Positions 41,710 to 53,839 of a stretch of 64,000 nucleotides of DNA are shown here, in pieces. The stretch is from Pectinophora gossypiella (lineage: Eukaryota; Arthropoda; Insecta; Lepidoptera; Gelechiidae). The stretch covers positions 11,883,438-11,947,437 of the forward strand of contig NC_065415.1 of the NCBI RefSeq assembly GCF_024362695.1, read 5' to 3'. The notes below the pieces were generated by a model that did no database searches, was not told where the DNA came from, and saw only the letters and a list, made by a program, of their open reading frames with translations. The stretch's first letter is position 1; each line of letters starts with the position of its first letter. The position numbers were made by a program, and so were the translations under genes.

Positions 41710-44700
41710 TACTTACGTATTACTAATTTCAACAAGTTACTTACATAAGTAACAGATAAGTTAATAATTTCTCAGAATGTATAAATTGTAGGTGCAAGCA
41801 ACTTAAAAAGCTCACTTAATAATTTTGTTTTACTTAATTATATTACAAAAAGTATCTATTGGAAATAACTGTCTCGCACCACTCTGCGTTTGCCCATTGT
41901 ATGTTACTTGTCAAATTCCCAAACAGTATGTGAACATCGTAAGCTTGGTCTAAGAGGGAACTCTGACAATGGCTTTCCGGGCAACTGCGTTCCACATTAT
42001 GTCGACTCAGACCCTTAACAAATTGTAGGTCCTTTTATTGACTCGCAAATGTATGTTCTGTATACATACTCATATTGTTATCCTCCATTTACATAATTGT
42101 ATTTTTGATAGCAAACTTTTAGACAGTTTCCGTCTCAGTCAGTAGTTTCTTTAGTCTGTTGGATACGAGCTTGACTTTGAATGTAAATTCTTATTCTAAA
42201 ATTCAACGAGATTTTACATATTCTTCAGTATGTATGTTGATAAGAAAACAATCTTCCAGCTTCGTATTTGAATACACAAAACCGAATTCTGTTTACGTTC
42301 CAATATACGATACGTAAAATGAAAATGACCAGTCCGATTTCTTCGTAGTCCCAATAGATAGAATCTTTGCATTCACAATAGATAAAGGTCTTTATTAAAA
42401 AGTTGCTCATTTATATCTTTCTAGGCTGGATGCTCGCGATATTTGGATCCCCTTAATTAATTGAAATTTGTTCAACAGACTGTGAAGGCTTGTCAAAAGA
42501 GTTCTGTTGGTAGCTCTGTTCGTGTGTAAATAGGAGTAGACAGGCGTGTGATTCACGCGACACGGTTGCGGGTACTACGAAATATTCCACTTGTTTGGAG
42601 CCAACACGGAGATTTTAACATGGTTATGTACAATGATTTTGTTAAGTCTGACTTACATGTCCAATCGATTTCATTCTTAGTTTATAAACATCTTGCAAAA
42701 GAAGAAGCAACAAAAAGCCTGCAAAATTATGCAAATTATTGAATGGATGCCTATTTTGTAACGGTTATTACAAATAAACGTACCTACGTCTGAAATCGAA
42801 GCCTAACAGTAACAAATAAGTTATTCCAAAAGCGGCTTACGAATGTTAATTCACTTTATAAATCCGGCGGCCTGTGACATAGAGACGGACAAGAAACGTC
42901 TTGTGCAACTAAACGAAATCACTAAATCCGTCAATCTAGTACTGTAGACTGTAATCCGATTACAACTAAGTCGATCGATGGTAACGTTGCTGCATTGGCA
43001 TATACCGGTAATTTAGTTTTAGATGAATTAATGCCGTGAGGGGAGAAAAAGGCTTACGCTGACGTGTGTCGTGATGTAGATGAATTGGATTTGTAACTGA
43101 ATTTGTAAGAGGTAGCATCAGCAAAGTTTAACGTAAAACCCGATTTCGCGTCTGTATATAAGAGTTTATTAATGTTTTACATTACAACTCATGTTTATTT
43201 CGATATATTATATTTGTTTGATAGTTTTGTAATAAAATTATAAGTTAGTATGTTCTGATTTTGTAATTGACAATATTAGATTTTTTGAGTATCTCTAATT
43301 TTGAGTTGTGCAAAGTTTGTGATTTCATAAATCGTAGAGTCAAAACTTACTTAGGCTTATACGTTTATATTACTATTATTTCTTAGTTAGCAGTGCAATA
43401 GCGTAGTGGAGTACACATCACACCCAATTTTATAGCCAAAAATGGTAAAATAGACGAGAAAAAACCAAACGAAACAGCAATATTGGCAGTGGTCCAAACA
43501 AATAAGAGACATGATTTCCAGTTATCATTCCATCTGGAAATCTGAAGATATGTAGTCAGAGATAATTTCTTAGCATTCCACCACGTAGGTAGCCTTTTCA
43601 AAGCAGAAACAACCTTCAATTATTATAGAGTGCGACGGGAAAGAACTAATAAGCAAGAACACAGCTGCGTTTGAGACACAAATATGCAAAGAAATGTTTG
43701 CACTTTGCAATATGATGGTAAACCGAAATAATTGAGAAAGAATAGGTAACTAACCTATTTGAGAAAAAAACAGAAAATAACGTTTATTCGACATTCGACA
43801 TTTACTTTAACAGTTCTTAATTTCCTATTCAAAGAGTCAATAGTAACACCTCCCGCATTGCAACATACAATTGATACTCCTAATGTCACTTCACTCAAAC
43901 TAAATAACTGTATTTTGTTGACATGCAGTATCAAGTTACAATCGTTTTCGGTTACCAATACTCTAGTTATAAAAGGTGTTACACTGTTGGTTACGTGACA
44001 CTTGATCGATTTTGCGGTCACAAGGGCCACTCAAATAGAAGGTAAAATAAAAATGTAGGTGCCGATGTTAGATACATGATGTCATTCGTCTGTTAACGAG
44101 TAATATGAGGTTTGGAGACGGAATCAGAAGAGTGGACCCCCAGTTCGTGAAAATATTAGACGAAATATTTAAAAAATAAAAGATGAACGGATTTAATTGT
44201 AAAAGAATACTCAATTTATGAAAGATTTTTATGAAAGGTAATGATTATAAAAAACTAGGAGCAGGTATGTTATTGGAGATCTATGACCTACTATAAAATA
44301 CATTTTAGATTACGATCTTCTGAATCCAGATCACTGTAAAAAAGAGTAGTGGGCCTTCATTTACCAGTGGTACAGTCCACACCTGTCTGATAACCGCAAA
44401 CCAACCCGTTTATAATTAAAATGATTCGACAATCCATGTGGAGTGCGATTTCCAAAATGTTTCACACGAAGCGAAATAGCAGCCACAAATGATCAGATAA
44501 AATCAACTGCCACATTTTATGAAACGTCAAACATGTGCCTGATTTGGTTCCGTTTTGATTGCAGATAAATATCTAATTAGTTGGATTTTTTTTGTGTGAG
44601 ACGGACGAATACCACGATAGTATTAACATTTTATTATCATTATCGATACAAAACCATTCGAACGTCAGTTTAGAGTCAAAATCGTAAATACCGTTGAGGC

Positions 44701-46360
44701 CTTATTATCATAAACATTAAGTTCGAAGTCCTGTTCTATATATTTATGGCCACTGAAAAGCCAATTTTAAGACATTACTGCTGATTTCCGTGACTGCAGT
44801 CAGCCAATCAAACGGCGCATAAAGTTTCATAGCTTCGAAGATCGACCTGGTGTAATTCCTGAGTTCTCACATCCAAGTGAAGGTTTAAACGTAAAGTATG
44901 CCGGCCGTAAGTGTGAATCACCTTTTAGTACCAATGTACGCAGTACGAAGCCTCACAGAGCTAGATCGAAATAACCGGTCGGTGAAATGATTGACAGTTG
45001 ACTGAACGAAAAGTAACCTATCGCAGGTTTGATTTAGGTCAAAGGTCAGATAGCAGAGGCTCTTTGTAAAGAACCTGTAGTTTGACATAAATACAACGTA
45101 GATTCATCATGTCATAATCAAAATAGTCAGTTGTATATTGAACATCGCGTTATGTAGAGTTGGAATATAAAAAGAAAAAAGTGTAGTAATTAAAAAAAAC
45201 TGACAAGGATGCATGGTACAGCCATTCATTCTATTCAAATGAAACGTGAAAATTAAATCATACTAAAAGCCCTGAATCGGCACATTTAGAATTCCATTTG
45301 GGCACTTTCGCAAATAATTACTCATTTCCTTATCCCTCTTCAATCTTCGCGTTTAAAAGGCGGCAATTTATTTTTTAAACAGTCAAACTTTCGGTCCGAC
45401 AAGGTGATTCATACGTCACTTCGGAACGCACCGTCGAGTTAATTGGGTGTTGCCTCGTGTCACTCAAGATAATCCTTTACCATCGTTTTACCATCCTTTA
45501 ACGGTATCAGGATCGCGAAATCTGCATCTGATACTTTCGAGCCGTCCAAGTAGGCTATTATGCCCCGACTTACCCTTAATTGACAGTGCAAACTGGCTCG
45601 TATATTCAGAACGTTTTTTTCGGAACAGTTTTAATTCGCGCCATAATTTTTACTGCTGTCGATTAACGTAATGGGGTCGTAAAGAATTTGCGTTTTTTTT
45701 TTTGTAATATACTAAAGCGTAATTTGCAGAAAAGGTTTTTTATAATAATTTTAGTTATTCATTGATAAAAGTAGTAACGTCTCCAATGGTCGCTTTATCT
45801 CTTTGCTTAAATATACCTTTAGACTTATTTAATAAAGCTTAATAGTACTCAAGAACATTGGCTAACCGTTTGTTTCTTCCATTCACTTTTTATGTTATTC
45901 CGGCCTGTAATTTTGCTAATAATACACATGGATTCAGTTGTCATTGCCTACATTTATCACCATTCAAGAATTTGCAACATCACTTCATTACGCCGATATT
46001 ACGAAACGATAAAGGGCAATGACACTATAACCCTGCGATGAATAAGCGGTTTTGATACAATAACTTTAGTGCACTTACGCGTACTATGGGAGTCAGGGTC
46101 AATAACAAGTTTTGTAATCAATAGAATATTTGTTGTGTGTAAATAAATAGTCATAGCAAAGGACATAGTAAGTATTTTTCGAAAATGTAGACACTTAAGT
46201 CATCATCATCATCTCCCTAATGTCATCCCGTTTTTCACACTATGTGGACACTTAAGTAACCATGCCAGACCGAATGGAAAGTACCTAATAAATAATGAAA
46301 ATAAACTCAATTAAAAAAATATATTAAGTAGTTTTATCCATAGCAATGGGGGCTCGACTT
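41710..46360. other. Long unique stretch, no recognised gene
   Basis: Only chance frames (the longest is 91 codons, 43755-44030). 45350-45675 has higher GC and a 74-codon frame (45447-45671, no ATG start) without recognised features. It is a candidate conserved noncoding or exon region on composition alone. A CATCATCATCATCTCCCTAA junction at 46204-46240 (to GTTTTTCACA) resembles the 3' tail of family T SINEs. Confidence 0.4.
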
Positions 46361-46367
46361 TGTACGT

Positions 46368-46425
46368 TAAGTACACTTTCACGACTAAATGGTTGCACCG
46401 AATTGGATGGAATTTTGCATGTTGA
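46368..46425 (+). repeat. Dispersed repeat, family Z
   Basis: TTCACGACTAAATGGTTGCA, CCGAATTGGATGGAATTTT. It is a diverged copy of the block also found at 52168-52260 and 63050-63125. Confidence 0.5.
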
Positions 46426-46507
46426 CACAAAAGCTCTAGTCTAACATAATCTAATCGAAGATAAAGAAAATCAAGAAAATTCTGATATAATGACATTCGA
46501 ATGATAA

Positions 46508-46541
46508 TTTCTTTTTATGACGTGTAACTACTTGGCCGGAG
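46508..46541 (-). repeat. A-tailed retroposon, family P, tiny 3' fragment
   Basis: CTTTTTATGACGTG then AACTACTTGGCCGG. It includes the T-run that marks the poly(A) tail; the middle of the family's 3' end is deleted. Confidence 0.5.
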
Positions 46542-46909
46542 AGTGGAAAACTATTCTTCTTTTTCTTTTTATATCGTGTGGGTTGTGAGGTGGATTAATT
46601 AACAACCTCATCAGCCTTGGTGTCAGGGTTATTATTGAGCCGCCAAAGGCCCCTGACATGGCTCATGTCCCGACTATTTACTTACATCAGTAAGTAGTAC
46701 CCGGGATCAGCGGCTTAACGTGCCTTCCGAAGCACGGATCATCTTACTTTCGAACAATCAGGTGATCACCCTGTAATGTCCTAACCAAACTAGGGATTAC
46801 ACAGTGATTTTTGTGATATGTCCCAACGATATTCGAATCCGGGATCTCCGGATCGTGCGCCCAACGCCCAACCACTGGACCACAGAGGCCGTTAAAGTGG
46901 AAAACTATT
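46542..46909 (-). mobile_element. tRNA-headed SINE, family S, full length with 14-bp target duplication
   Basis: Body 46556-46895 lies between perfect direct repeats AGTGGAAAACTATT (46542-46555, 46896-46909). From right to left it has the tRNA head (GGCCTCTGTGGTCCAGTGGT on the minus strand), B box, TTGGTTAGGACATTACAGG, the core CCGTGCTTCGGAAGGCACG, GCCATGTCAGGGGCCTTTGG, ACACCAAGGCTGATGAGG and a pyrimidine-rich tail on the plus strand. Polymerase III-type retroposon of ~340 bp, noncoding. Confidence 0.95.
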
Positions 46910-47240
46910 ACATTAATGTCAATCATCATACCAACCCTCAGGCAACAATATAATAAGTAGATGAAGTCAGACCTTTTACTTGTACAAAACCAGATTTCCA
47001 CGTGTAGGCACTAGGTACCCTATAATCACGCTGTTCTAGACTTCTTTCACCGCTGCCTTATCTATACAATTTATCGTATGTCTGCTTGGACTGTTTGTAT
47101 GCTAATGGTGTGTTACATTCAGCTCCAAATTATACCCATTTGTAGGAAACGGCGAAAGTGATTAGGGAACTGTGTACTACTGTGTAGTTAAACGGAGCGC
47201 TGGTCAGTTTGAGATGGACATTAAGATTTTTGATGATCAC
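46910..47240. other. Unique DNA, no gene seen
   Basis: No supported feature. Minus-strand frames of 73-85 codons nearby are chance or overlap the SINE. Confidence 0.4.
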
Positions 47241-47245
47241 AAAAG

Positions 47246-47370
47246 GGGAGTTAAAAACGCAACATCGAAGCAATTCGTCTAAAAAAGCAATATAGCAATT
47301 TGACATTTGCGCATATAAAAGTAAGTGCACAAAGTAAGTGTCAAATAGCAATATTGCTTTTTTCGATATT
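47246..47370. mobile_element. Palindromic MITE, family A, copy 4 (right end lost)
   Basis: GGGGAGTTAAAAACGCAACA, CGAAGCAATTCGTCTAAAAA, then the centre and AAATAGCAATATTGCTTTTT. The right arm ends early at about 47362. Confidence 0.8.
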
Positions 47371-47371
47371 T

Positions 47372-48045
47372 TATCATCGCGAATAGGACCAGCGGGCTAA
47401 CATGCGCAACGTGGTAAAATTATCGATCGATTCAACAAATTTTGTCGAAATCGATAAGTTTGTTTTTTTCCCTAACACGCGTGTCACGTGATTTTGTTCG
47501 TATTTTGACAGAACGACATGACTTACTCGGGTCACAATTACACCAATCGAGAAAACGACACAGCTATATCGTCAGAATCGATAAAATTGCCGTGACATTA
47601 TCACGTTACGCACACCAGCGACAGTGACAGTAATAAAAATGTATGGGTTTGACATAAGGTGACATTGTCTGTCATTTTCGTTTTTCGTAATCATTTGGCA
47701 ACTTGGCTAACCCCTTTGGACCTATTTTCTAACAGCAAGGTACTTAAAAAGTACTTATTATTGACTCTTTGTCCTCTATTTCGCAATTTGCAACTTGGCT
47801 AAGGCCCTTGAAATTACTATTAAGTTATTATGTACCTATCTATGTTTATGATGTGACTTTCACCGTGTCGTGCGAATGTCCGCGTCACAAGTGTCTAACA
47901 AGTCAAAGCGGCTCACGATAGACTCTCACTTCTCGCTATTATCTTATTTCGTGAGATTACTACTAGTTGTAGGCGAAAGAATGGGTTTATGGGACTGAGC
48001 TTGAGGAATAAATCTCTATGTCATACCTATCGCTCTTTTGTTATT
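47372..48045. other. Unique DNA, no gene seen
   Basis: GCAACTTGGCTAA occurs twice (about 47698 and 47790), about 92 bp apart. No coding evidence. Confidence 0.35.
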
Positions 48046-48046
48046 C

Positions 48047-48280
48047 ACTTCAGGACCCCGATACCGACCCCGCCGGCGTGGTCGACGACCCGCTAGGGTT
48101 GATCAATTCTTTCAAATATTTTTACTCTCGGACGACGCCCTGAACCGAGGTTCGCGCCCAACTGGGCACCCTCAGGCCTGTTGTCTTAAATGTTGTACCG
48201 GATGAGAGCCTTCAGCGCTCCCCATTTGTCCGGCCAAGTAGTTAATGCCATCTGCGGCAAATCTACTCACGTCAAAGAAC
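48047..48280 (+). mobile_element. A-tailed retroposon, family P, copy
   Basis: CACTTCAGGACCCCGATACC, GACCCCGCCGGCGTGGTCGA, GGGCACCCTCAGGCCTGTTG, AGAGCCTTCAGCGCTCCCCA, GCCATCTGCGGCAAATCTAC. Nearly identical to 54028-54292, with two deletions: part of the TTCCCTCATTCAGCGC block, and the ATAAGT before CACGTCAAAG. Confidence 0.85.
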
Positions 48281-48281
48281 T

Positions 48282-49160
48282 TAAAGAATAGAAGAATTTT
48301 GTATAGAAGAATTCATTGTAGAATAGAAGAAAAGATACTTGTGATGTTCAGCCTTCAGCAGTCCTTTCAGCTACTGGGTGACGGACGGAGTAAACTTAGT
48401 CACTTCGTCACATACTTAATAAGAAAGTTTATCGACTTTTAAATTAAGAAAAACTACCGTTTTAACACATTACGAAACGATTTTATATTTTCCATTATAT
48501 TTTTATTACTTAGCTATTAAAAAGAGTTATATTATTTTATGTATACCTTAAAATAATATCAGTCTCAAATCAAACAAATCAATTTTCCTAACAATAGTGT
48601 TCTTCAATAGTCTAGATTATGTTTGGTTTTTATTGTGTCCTACTCTATGGTTAGTTTGAAAGATAACGATTCATTATACCTATAATATGAATTTTGAACG
48701 TGCAACTTAAATTGCGTTTTGTAGCGTCTACAGCCTCATCTGGGTATTTTCATTATCAACTACAGTCAAGCTACACGTCCCATAGCAAGATTCCCAGCTC
48801 CACAAATATACCACGAGAGCGGCCTATAATTTGACAAAATAGAGAATGAGATGCATTAGTGAGCATTTCCTACGTAATGGGGTACTACGGACCTTGAGTG
48901 TATAATTTAGCAGACGTCGCGAAGAAGCCTCGCAATGACTCAGGAATGATAATGTTTGGGGTGATGAAAACGCTGATGGTACATTTGACTTCCTTATTGG
49001 GTCATTGAATATTATTTTTATTATAAAAAGGTGCTTAGACTCTTGCGCACTTTGAGATTTTCCGCATCGTCATTTCAAAGGGAAGTCCTATTACATTTAT
49101 TATTGTACTTGCCATTGTTGATCAGATTTTCTAATCTACGAATGCTGTTTTTGCAGATTA
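48282..49160. other. Unique DNA, no gene seen
   Basis: No repeat or coding evidence. Confidence 0.4.
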
Positions 49161-49165
49161 GTCGT

Positions 49166-49380
49166 ATACAGAGTGTTAGTGACATCGTAACGAATACTGA
49201 GGGGGACAGGACATGATTCTGAGTTGATATCATGTGGAATTTGGAAAAGTATGGGACTGAAAATAATTAAGAAAAGAGAGAATTTTACGAGAGGAAATTC
49301 TACTTGATATCAACTCAGAATCGTGGTCTGAATCATACCGTTCAGTATTAGTTATGGTGTCACTAACATCCATACGTAAT
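49166..49380. mobile_element. Palindromic MITE, family B, copy 2 (full length)
   Basis: Ends ACAGAGTGTTAGTGACATCG / TATGGTGTCACTAACATCC, with arms CATGATTCTGAGTTGATATC and the inverted GATATCAACTCAGAATCGTG. About 215 bp. Confidence 0.9.
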
Positions 49381-49417
49381 GTCGTTCTTCAGTAAGTATG
49401 TCAAATGAAAAGGAAGT

Positions 49418-49650
49418 TGAGGCCTCTGCCTAGCAGTGCGACGTATATAAGACTGTTTAAATGAAAACACATAATATCGGGTGCGGGGCGGTATTTTAGA
49501 CTGACTAGTGTTTGTGTTATAATTTTAAATGTTTTAATTAATATCGGGTTCTTACCGCGTTTAAAGCAGGGATATGAGACTCCCGAAACTTCGATACTGT
49601 TGTAAGTGCCATGGTCACAATGCAATGAGCAATGTATAGGCTGTTTATGT
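49418..49650 (+). mobile_element. Composite: RTE 3' end (family R) interrupted by a foreign segment
   Basis: GAGGCCTCTGCCTAGCAGTG, CGACGTATATAAG at 49418-49455 and GTATAGGCTGTTTATGTTCT at 49633-49655 are two pieces of the same family R end. Between them lie ~180 bp (ATCGGGTTCTTACCGCG, ACTGTTGTAAGTGCCATGGT) unlike family R. The insert resembles a repeat I have met in moths but cannot name. Confidence 0.5.
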
Positions 49651-49717
49651 TCTTATGTTATTTTACACATACTTATATAGTAAATAAGAGGCATTTTAGT
49701 AAATTATACTTCAATAA

Positions 49718-49812
49718 CCTTTTTTAACGTGACTTGTTCTATTTGCCACAGATGGCATTAGTGCCATCTACTTGGCCGGGCAAATGGGGAGTGCCGAGGG
49801 CTCTCAATGGTA
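49718..49812 (-). repeat. A-tailed retroposon, family P, minus-strand copy with small hairpin
   Basis: T-run, AACGTGACTTGTTCTATTTG, then AGATGGCATTAGTGCCATCT (a perfect 8-bp-arm hairpin made by a local duplication), GGCCGGGCAAATGGGGAGTG and GAGGGCTCTCAA. Confidence 0.75.
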
Positions 49813-49814
49813 AG

Positions 49815-51345
49815 TTCAATAATCCAAGTTGTTTGACTTTCTCTGAAGTATGGTGTAGTTAAAAAAATATATCATTGTAACTATTACAATATTATGACAT
49901 TATTATTACATTAAAACAATATTATATCAACTCATTTATTGCGTGTTTACATTGGCCCACTGAGTTGCTTTCAGGCAGTCCAAGGTTATTTATTGATGTA
50001 TTGTAAATGTAACTTTCCAAAGTTAGCATAGTTATACTTAAGGTTTGTTATATAAACATTTGCTAGTAAATACAAATACATTTTTTTTTTCTTCTTGTAT
50101 CGTTTCTAAAAGGCAATAGCCGCCGATGAAATGTTATGTTATCCAAGATTGTTATTTCGCTGACAATGTCGCGACATGTACTGATTATAATATGTGAATA
50201 AAGAACTTTTACAAACAAAAAACAAGTCCAAGGTTAGCTGAATGGAATCCCAATTAGGGAAAAGCTCACCTATGCTTTATGTAACGTAAGAAATTATGTG
50301 TAAATTTCCTTTGAAGCAATAAAGAGTATACAAACAAACAAAATATTCTCAACTTACAATGTAGACTTAAAGGTTTACACAAAACAGGCGCCATAATCAA
50401 TATTTTATGTTACGCATATCTGCAAACATTTTACTATGAATACTTAGGTAACGGTTATGATTTGCCCATATCGCATAAGACATAAAATGTTCACGGGCTA
50501 ATAAAACATTTTGTTCGATATGTCGAACTAAAAACTACAAGATCTGCCGATGCGCTTGCGATTTATCTCATACAGAATCATAAACAACATTATAGATAGT
50601 TTACGAGCACTTTCCGAAGCTTATGGGTTTACATGTAACATAATTTTATGTTATCGATGTAATTATTTCACGAATATTATGTAAGTATTTACTTGTTAAG
50701 TGCTTATTTACTTGTGTGCAAATTGCCTATTAAGAAATATATGAAAATGTTACTACTCAATCAAAACTGGTGAAGGTTATCAACGAAAGTAAAATCCAAA
50801 TGAATATAACGACATGTACAATACTGCTATTAAAATAATTCTATTATGTTAGGTTTTTAGGTAAATATAATTTCAATTAAGTACTATTCAATTGTTACAT
50901 TTAAATAAAGTGACAAAAACAAATATTATATTAATGCAAATGAAAGTAGAATAAAAAGGGTTTAGTCAAAGTTTTTGGATTACAGTTGACGGGTTAAGAA
51001 AGATCAGAGGTGACGAGTTGAAAGCGAGTAAAATTAAATTAATTAAATTACTTATAGAATTAACTGAACGTTGACATGGTACGGTCTAGTTGCTAAAGAG
51101 ATCTTACCGATAAAAGAGACGAAATGTGAAAGATGATGGGAGATAAGTAATTATTTATTATCGTGTTTTAATTAAATAAACAGGGGACTAAAGAACCATG
51201 ATCCTTAGGAGATAATATTGAAGAAATATTATCTATAGGTGGCTCGTTCTTAAAAGGTATGACGACATTTGAGGAAAATTCCGTTAAAGTGCGATTGTAC
51301 CGTTAAATCTCAATAGTACTATAAAAAAAATGCAATCTTTATGAT
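49815..51345. other. Unique AT-rich DNA, no gene seen
   Basis: No recognised repeat and no frame above 60 codons. Confidence 0.45.
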
Positions 51346-51351
51346 TTACAT

Positions 51352-51450
51352 ACAGGGTTTTAGTGACATCGTAACGAAAACTTTGAGGGATGATTCAGGC
51401 CATGATTCTGAGTTGATATCAAGTGGAATTTTCCATCGCAAAGTAGGTAC
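51352..51450. mobile_element. Palindromic MITE, family B, left half only
   Basis: ACAGGGTTTTAGTGACATCG, TGAGGGATGATTCAGGCCAT, TTGATATCAAGTGGAATTTT, CCATCGCAAAG. The mirrored right half is absent. Confidence 0.8.
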
Positions 51451-51454
51451 GTAA

Positions 51455-53815
51455 AAACTGTCATTTGGCAGGCGTCACATATGCAAAGAAATTTCAGTGA
51501 GGTTAATTTTTAAAAATCAAATGGTTCTTGTCACCATTCTGTCTCTAAAAATGATTAAAAAAAGTCGATGGTGTAACGCGCTTACTCAAGAATTTGTTGT
51601 GATATGATTGCGCTTTCAAGTAACATCTCCAGTTATCTACAAAAATAAAACACAAATTGATTCACAAATCAATACAATCACACTCCCACACAATAGTCAT
51701 ACGTAAAAATACAATCATTGCTACCACATGCAGTTATTCGTACAAATGCATAACCGTAAAACAAGCATTAGAAAGAGCAATCAAAACAGAATTATATTTA
51801 TTTGAGGCGATGGTCGTGGATTCGGTTCCGGATGTAATGCTCTCTCGGCAGGTGGTGGGTTAGAAAGGGGACACAAAAAAGACGCGACTGGTGGTAGAAA
51901 TGGAGCAGGGTTCTCGATATATTGCAAGAATTAATCAAAAATAATGTTTTTGCTCTTTCCCTGACAAAAAGACGAATCTTAGTAACGACTTCTTCAGAAA
52001 TGACTACTTATTATAAGTATCTTACAAACATTTAAATCTTACAAAGTTTTAACGTGTTTCATCACCGAAATTAGTATTTAATTGACATTGCAGAAAATAA
52101 AAGGAACATCAGCGAAGCAACTAATCAAAGGTTTTTACGACTTGTTCAAACAATTAACACTAAAATCCATCCTAATATTATAAATAGGAAAGCTACTATC
52201 TCAATCTGTCCTGTACCTTTTCACGGCTAAACAGTAGTACCGATTTGGATGAAAATTAAAGATAAACAGGAAATACATAACAATTGAGAATAGACGGTCT
52301 TATTGCTAGGTAAGAATATCTTCTAGGTAAACTTTGAGTACCTATATATATTTTTTTCATTTAATATTATTTTAATGATATAGCGGGATAATGCAGCATA
52401 ATTATACATTCTTGTACATGTAAAAATAAAATGCAAAGAAAGATACGCTTTAGACTTCAGGCTTGTTATAGTTACTCTTCAGGGAGGAAATTAGAGAAAC
52501 GTCGCACTTACCGCGGTAACCTAATCGCGCGTTTACCAATCGCGGATGGAACGCCATATTTTTTAAATAGGTACCTACATCTTACGGAACCCTAAAGCAG
52601 TTGGTTCACGCCTCCGCGGCGAGTGTAACCGATTTGACACCGCGTCGTCAATGACACCTGCGGCGTACGTTTGTTTTTGACGTACGTGACTATTGCTGAC
52701 CGCACTGTCGACGTCATTTACGTCAGACGTCATCGTGGGTAGGGATTTAAATAAAATAGTCATTCGGTTTTTTAACGTTTGTTTCCTGATTCAAATGAAA
52801 TTGTCCATATGGTATATATATGTATCTATCGTGTCTATTTTACTTGATAACATTTTACTACTATTTAATTGCATGTCCATTTTGTTTTACCTGATTACAT
52901 TTTACTGCTATTTGAGTAGGTGTGATTTATACTGTTTTTTTTTTTCTGAAATTTATATATTTTTACTCAAGCCTAACAACGTAGTCTAAACACAGACTTA
53001 AAAAGCAGAATTCAACTATTTTTATGTTTTGCTTTGCTGCTTTTTTTTGAGTTGCTGAGAAATCAAAACTAAATAAATTAGGTTGAAACAAGATCTACGG
53101 TTACAAGCGTATCATCTAATTCATCGCATCTTCATAATCATCAAAACTCAACCATTGTAACTTGACCCACAATATTATATATTTCTTTAGCTACAGACGG
53201 TTCTTGGTTTCCTGGTGTCTCAACAAGCCATATCATTCAATCAGTCAAGTTCATTATAAACGAAACTGCCAAAATTAATGCAGTACTCATAAAAATCGCT
53301 TGTTTATACAAAACAGGTAATAAATATAAAATAATATTCTTATTTCCATATTCGATGTCGATTACTGACCTTAATTAAAATTATGTGAGGGTGTTGAATT
53401 TTTAAAAAGAAACTTAGTTACGTCAAAGCTATGGCGGTGAATATAAACAATAATATTTTTAAGTTTTTAAGTGTGAATGACCTTATTAGACTTATTTGGA
53501 TTTAAACGAGACATATGATCACGCGTTGTTTACATTTTTTTTTTTTTCAAAATATGTTATATTATTGAGTGAAAAGAAAAAGATTTCACAGTAAAGACAC
53601 TGGCAAAAAAATGGATTCTATGAAAAGGCAGATGACTTGTTTTTGTCAAAAGAAAAATATGGCTTTTATTCTATTCTATGATCTTGTTTTTATTCTTTAT
53701 TTGTTCTAATTCATATTTGGATCATAGACAATTGATATCGCGTGGTTTTCAGTACTTTTGCCCGGTTAATGTGTTTCATGCGGAAAGCCACGGGAGCTCC
53801 GTGGTTCCTTCGCAA
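51455..53815. other. Mostly unique DNA with a CpG-rich patch
   Basis: A family Z repeat lies at 52168-52260 (CTAATATTATAAATAGGAAA, TTTTCACGGCTAAAC, CCGATTTGGATGAAAATT). 52500-52740 is CpG-rich and contains three ACGTCA-type half sites within 30 bp (GACGTCATTTACGTCAGACG, 52708-52732). A possible acceptor at about 53192 (TATATTTCTTTAG) has no partner. No gene supported. Confidence 0.4.
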
Positions 53816-53839
53816 TGAAAATCTGCACATTGACCTAGG

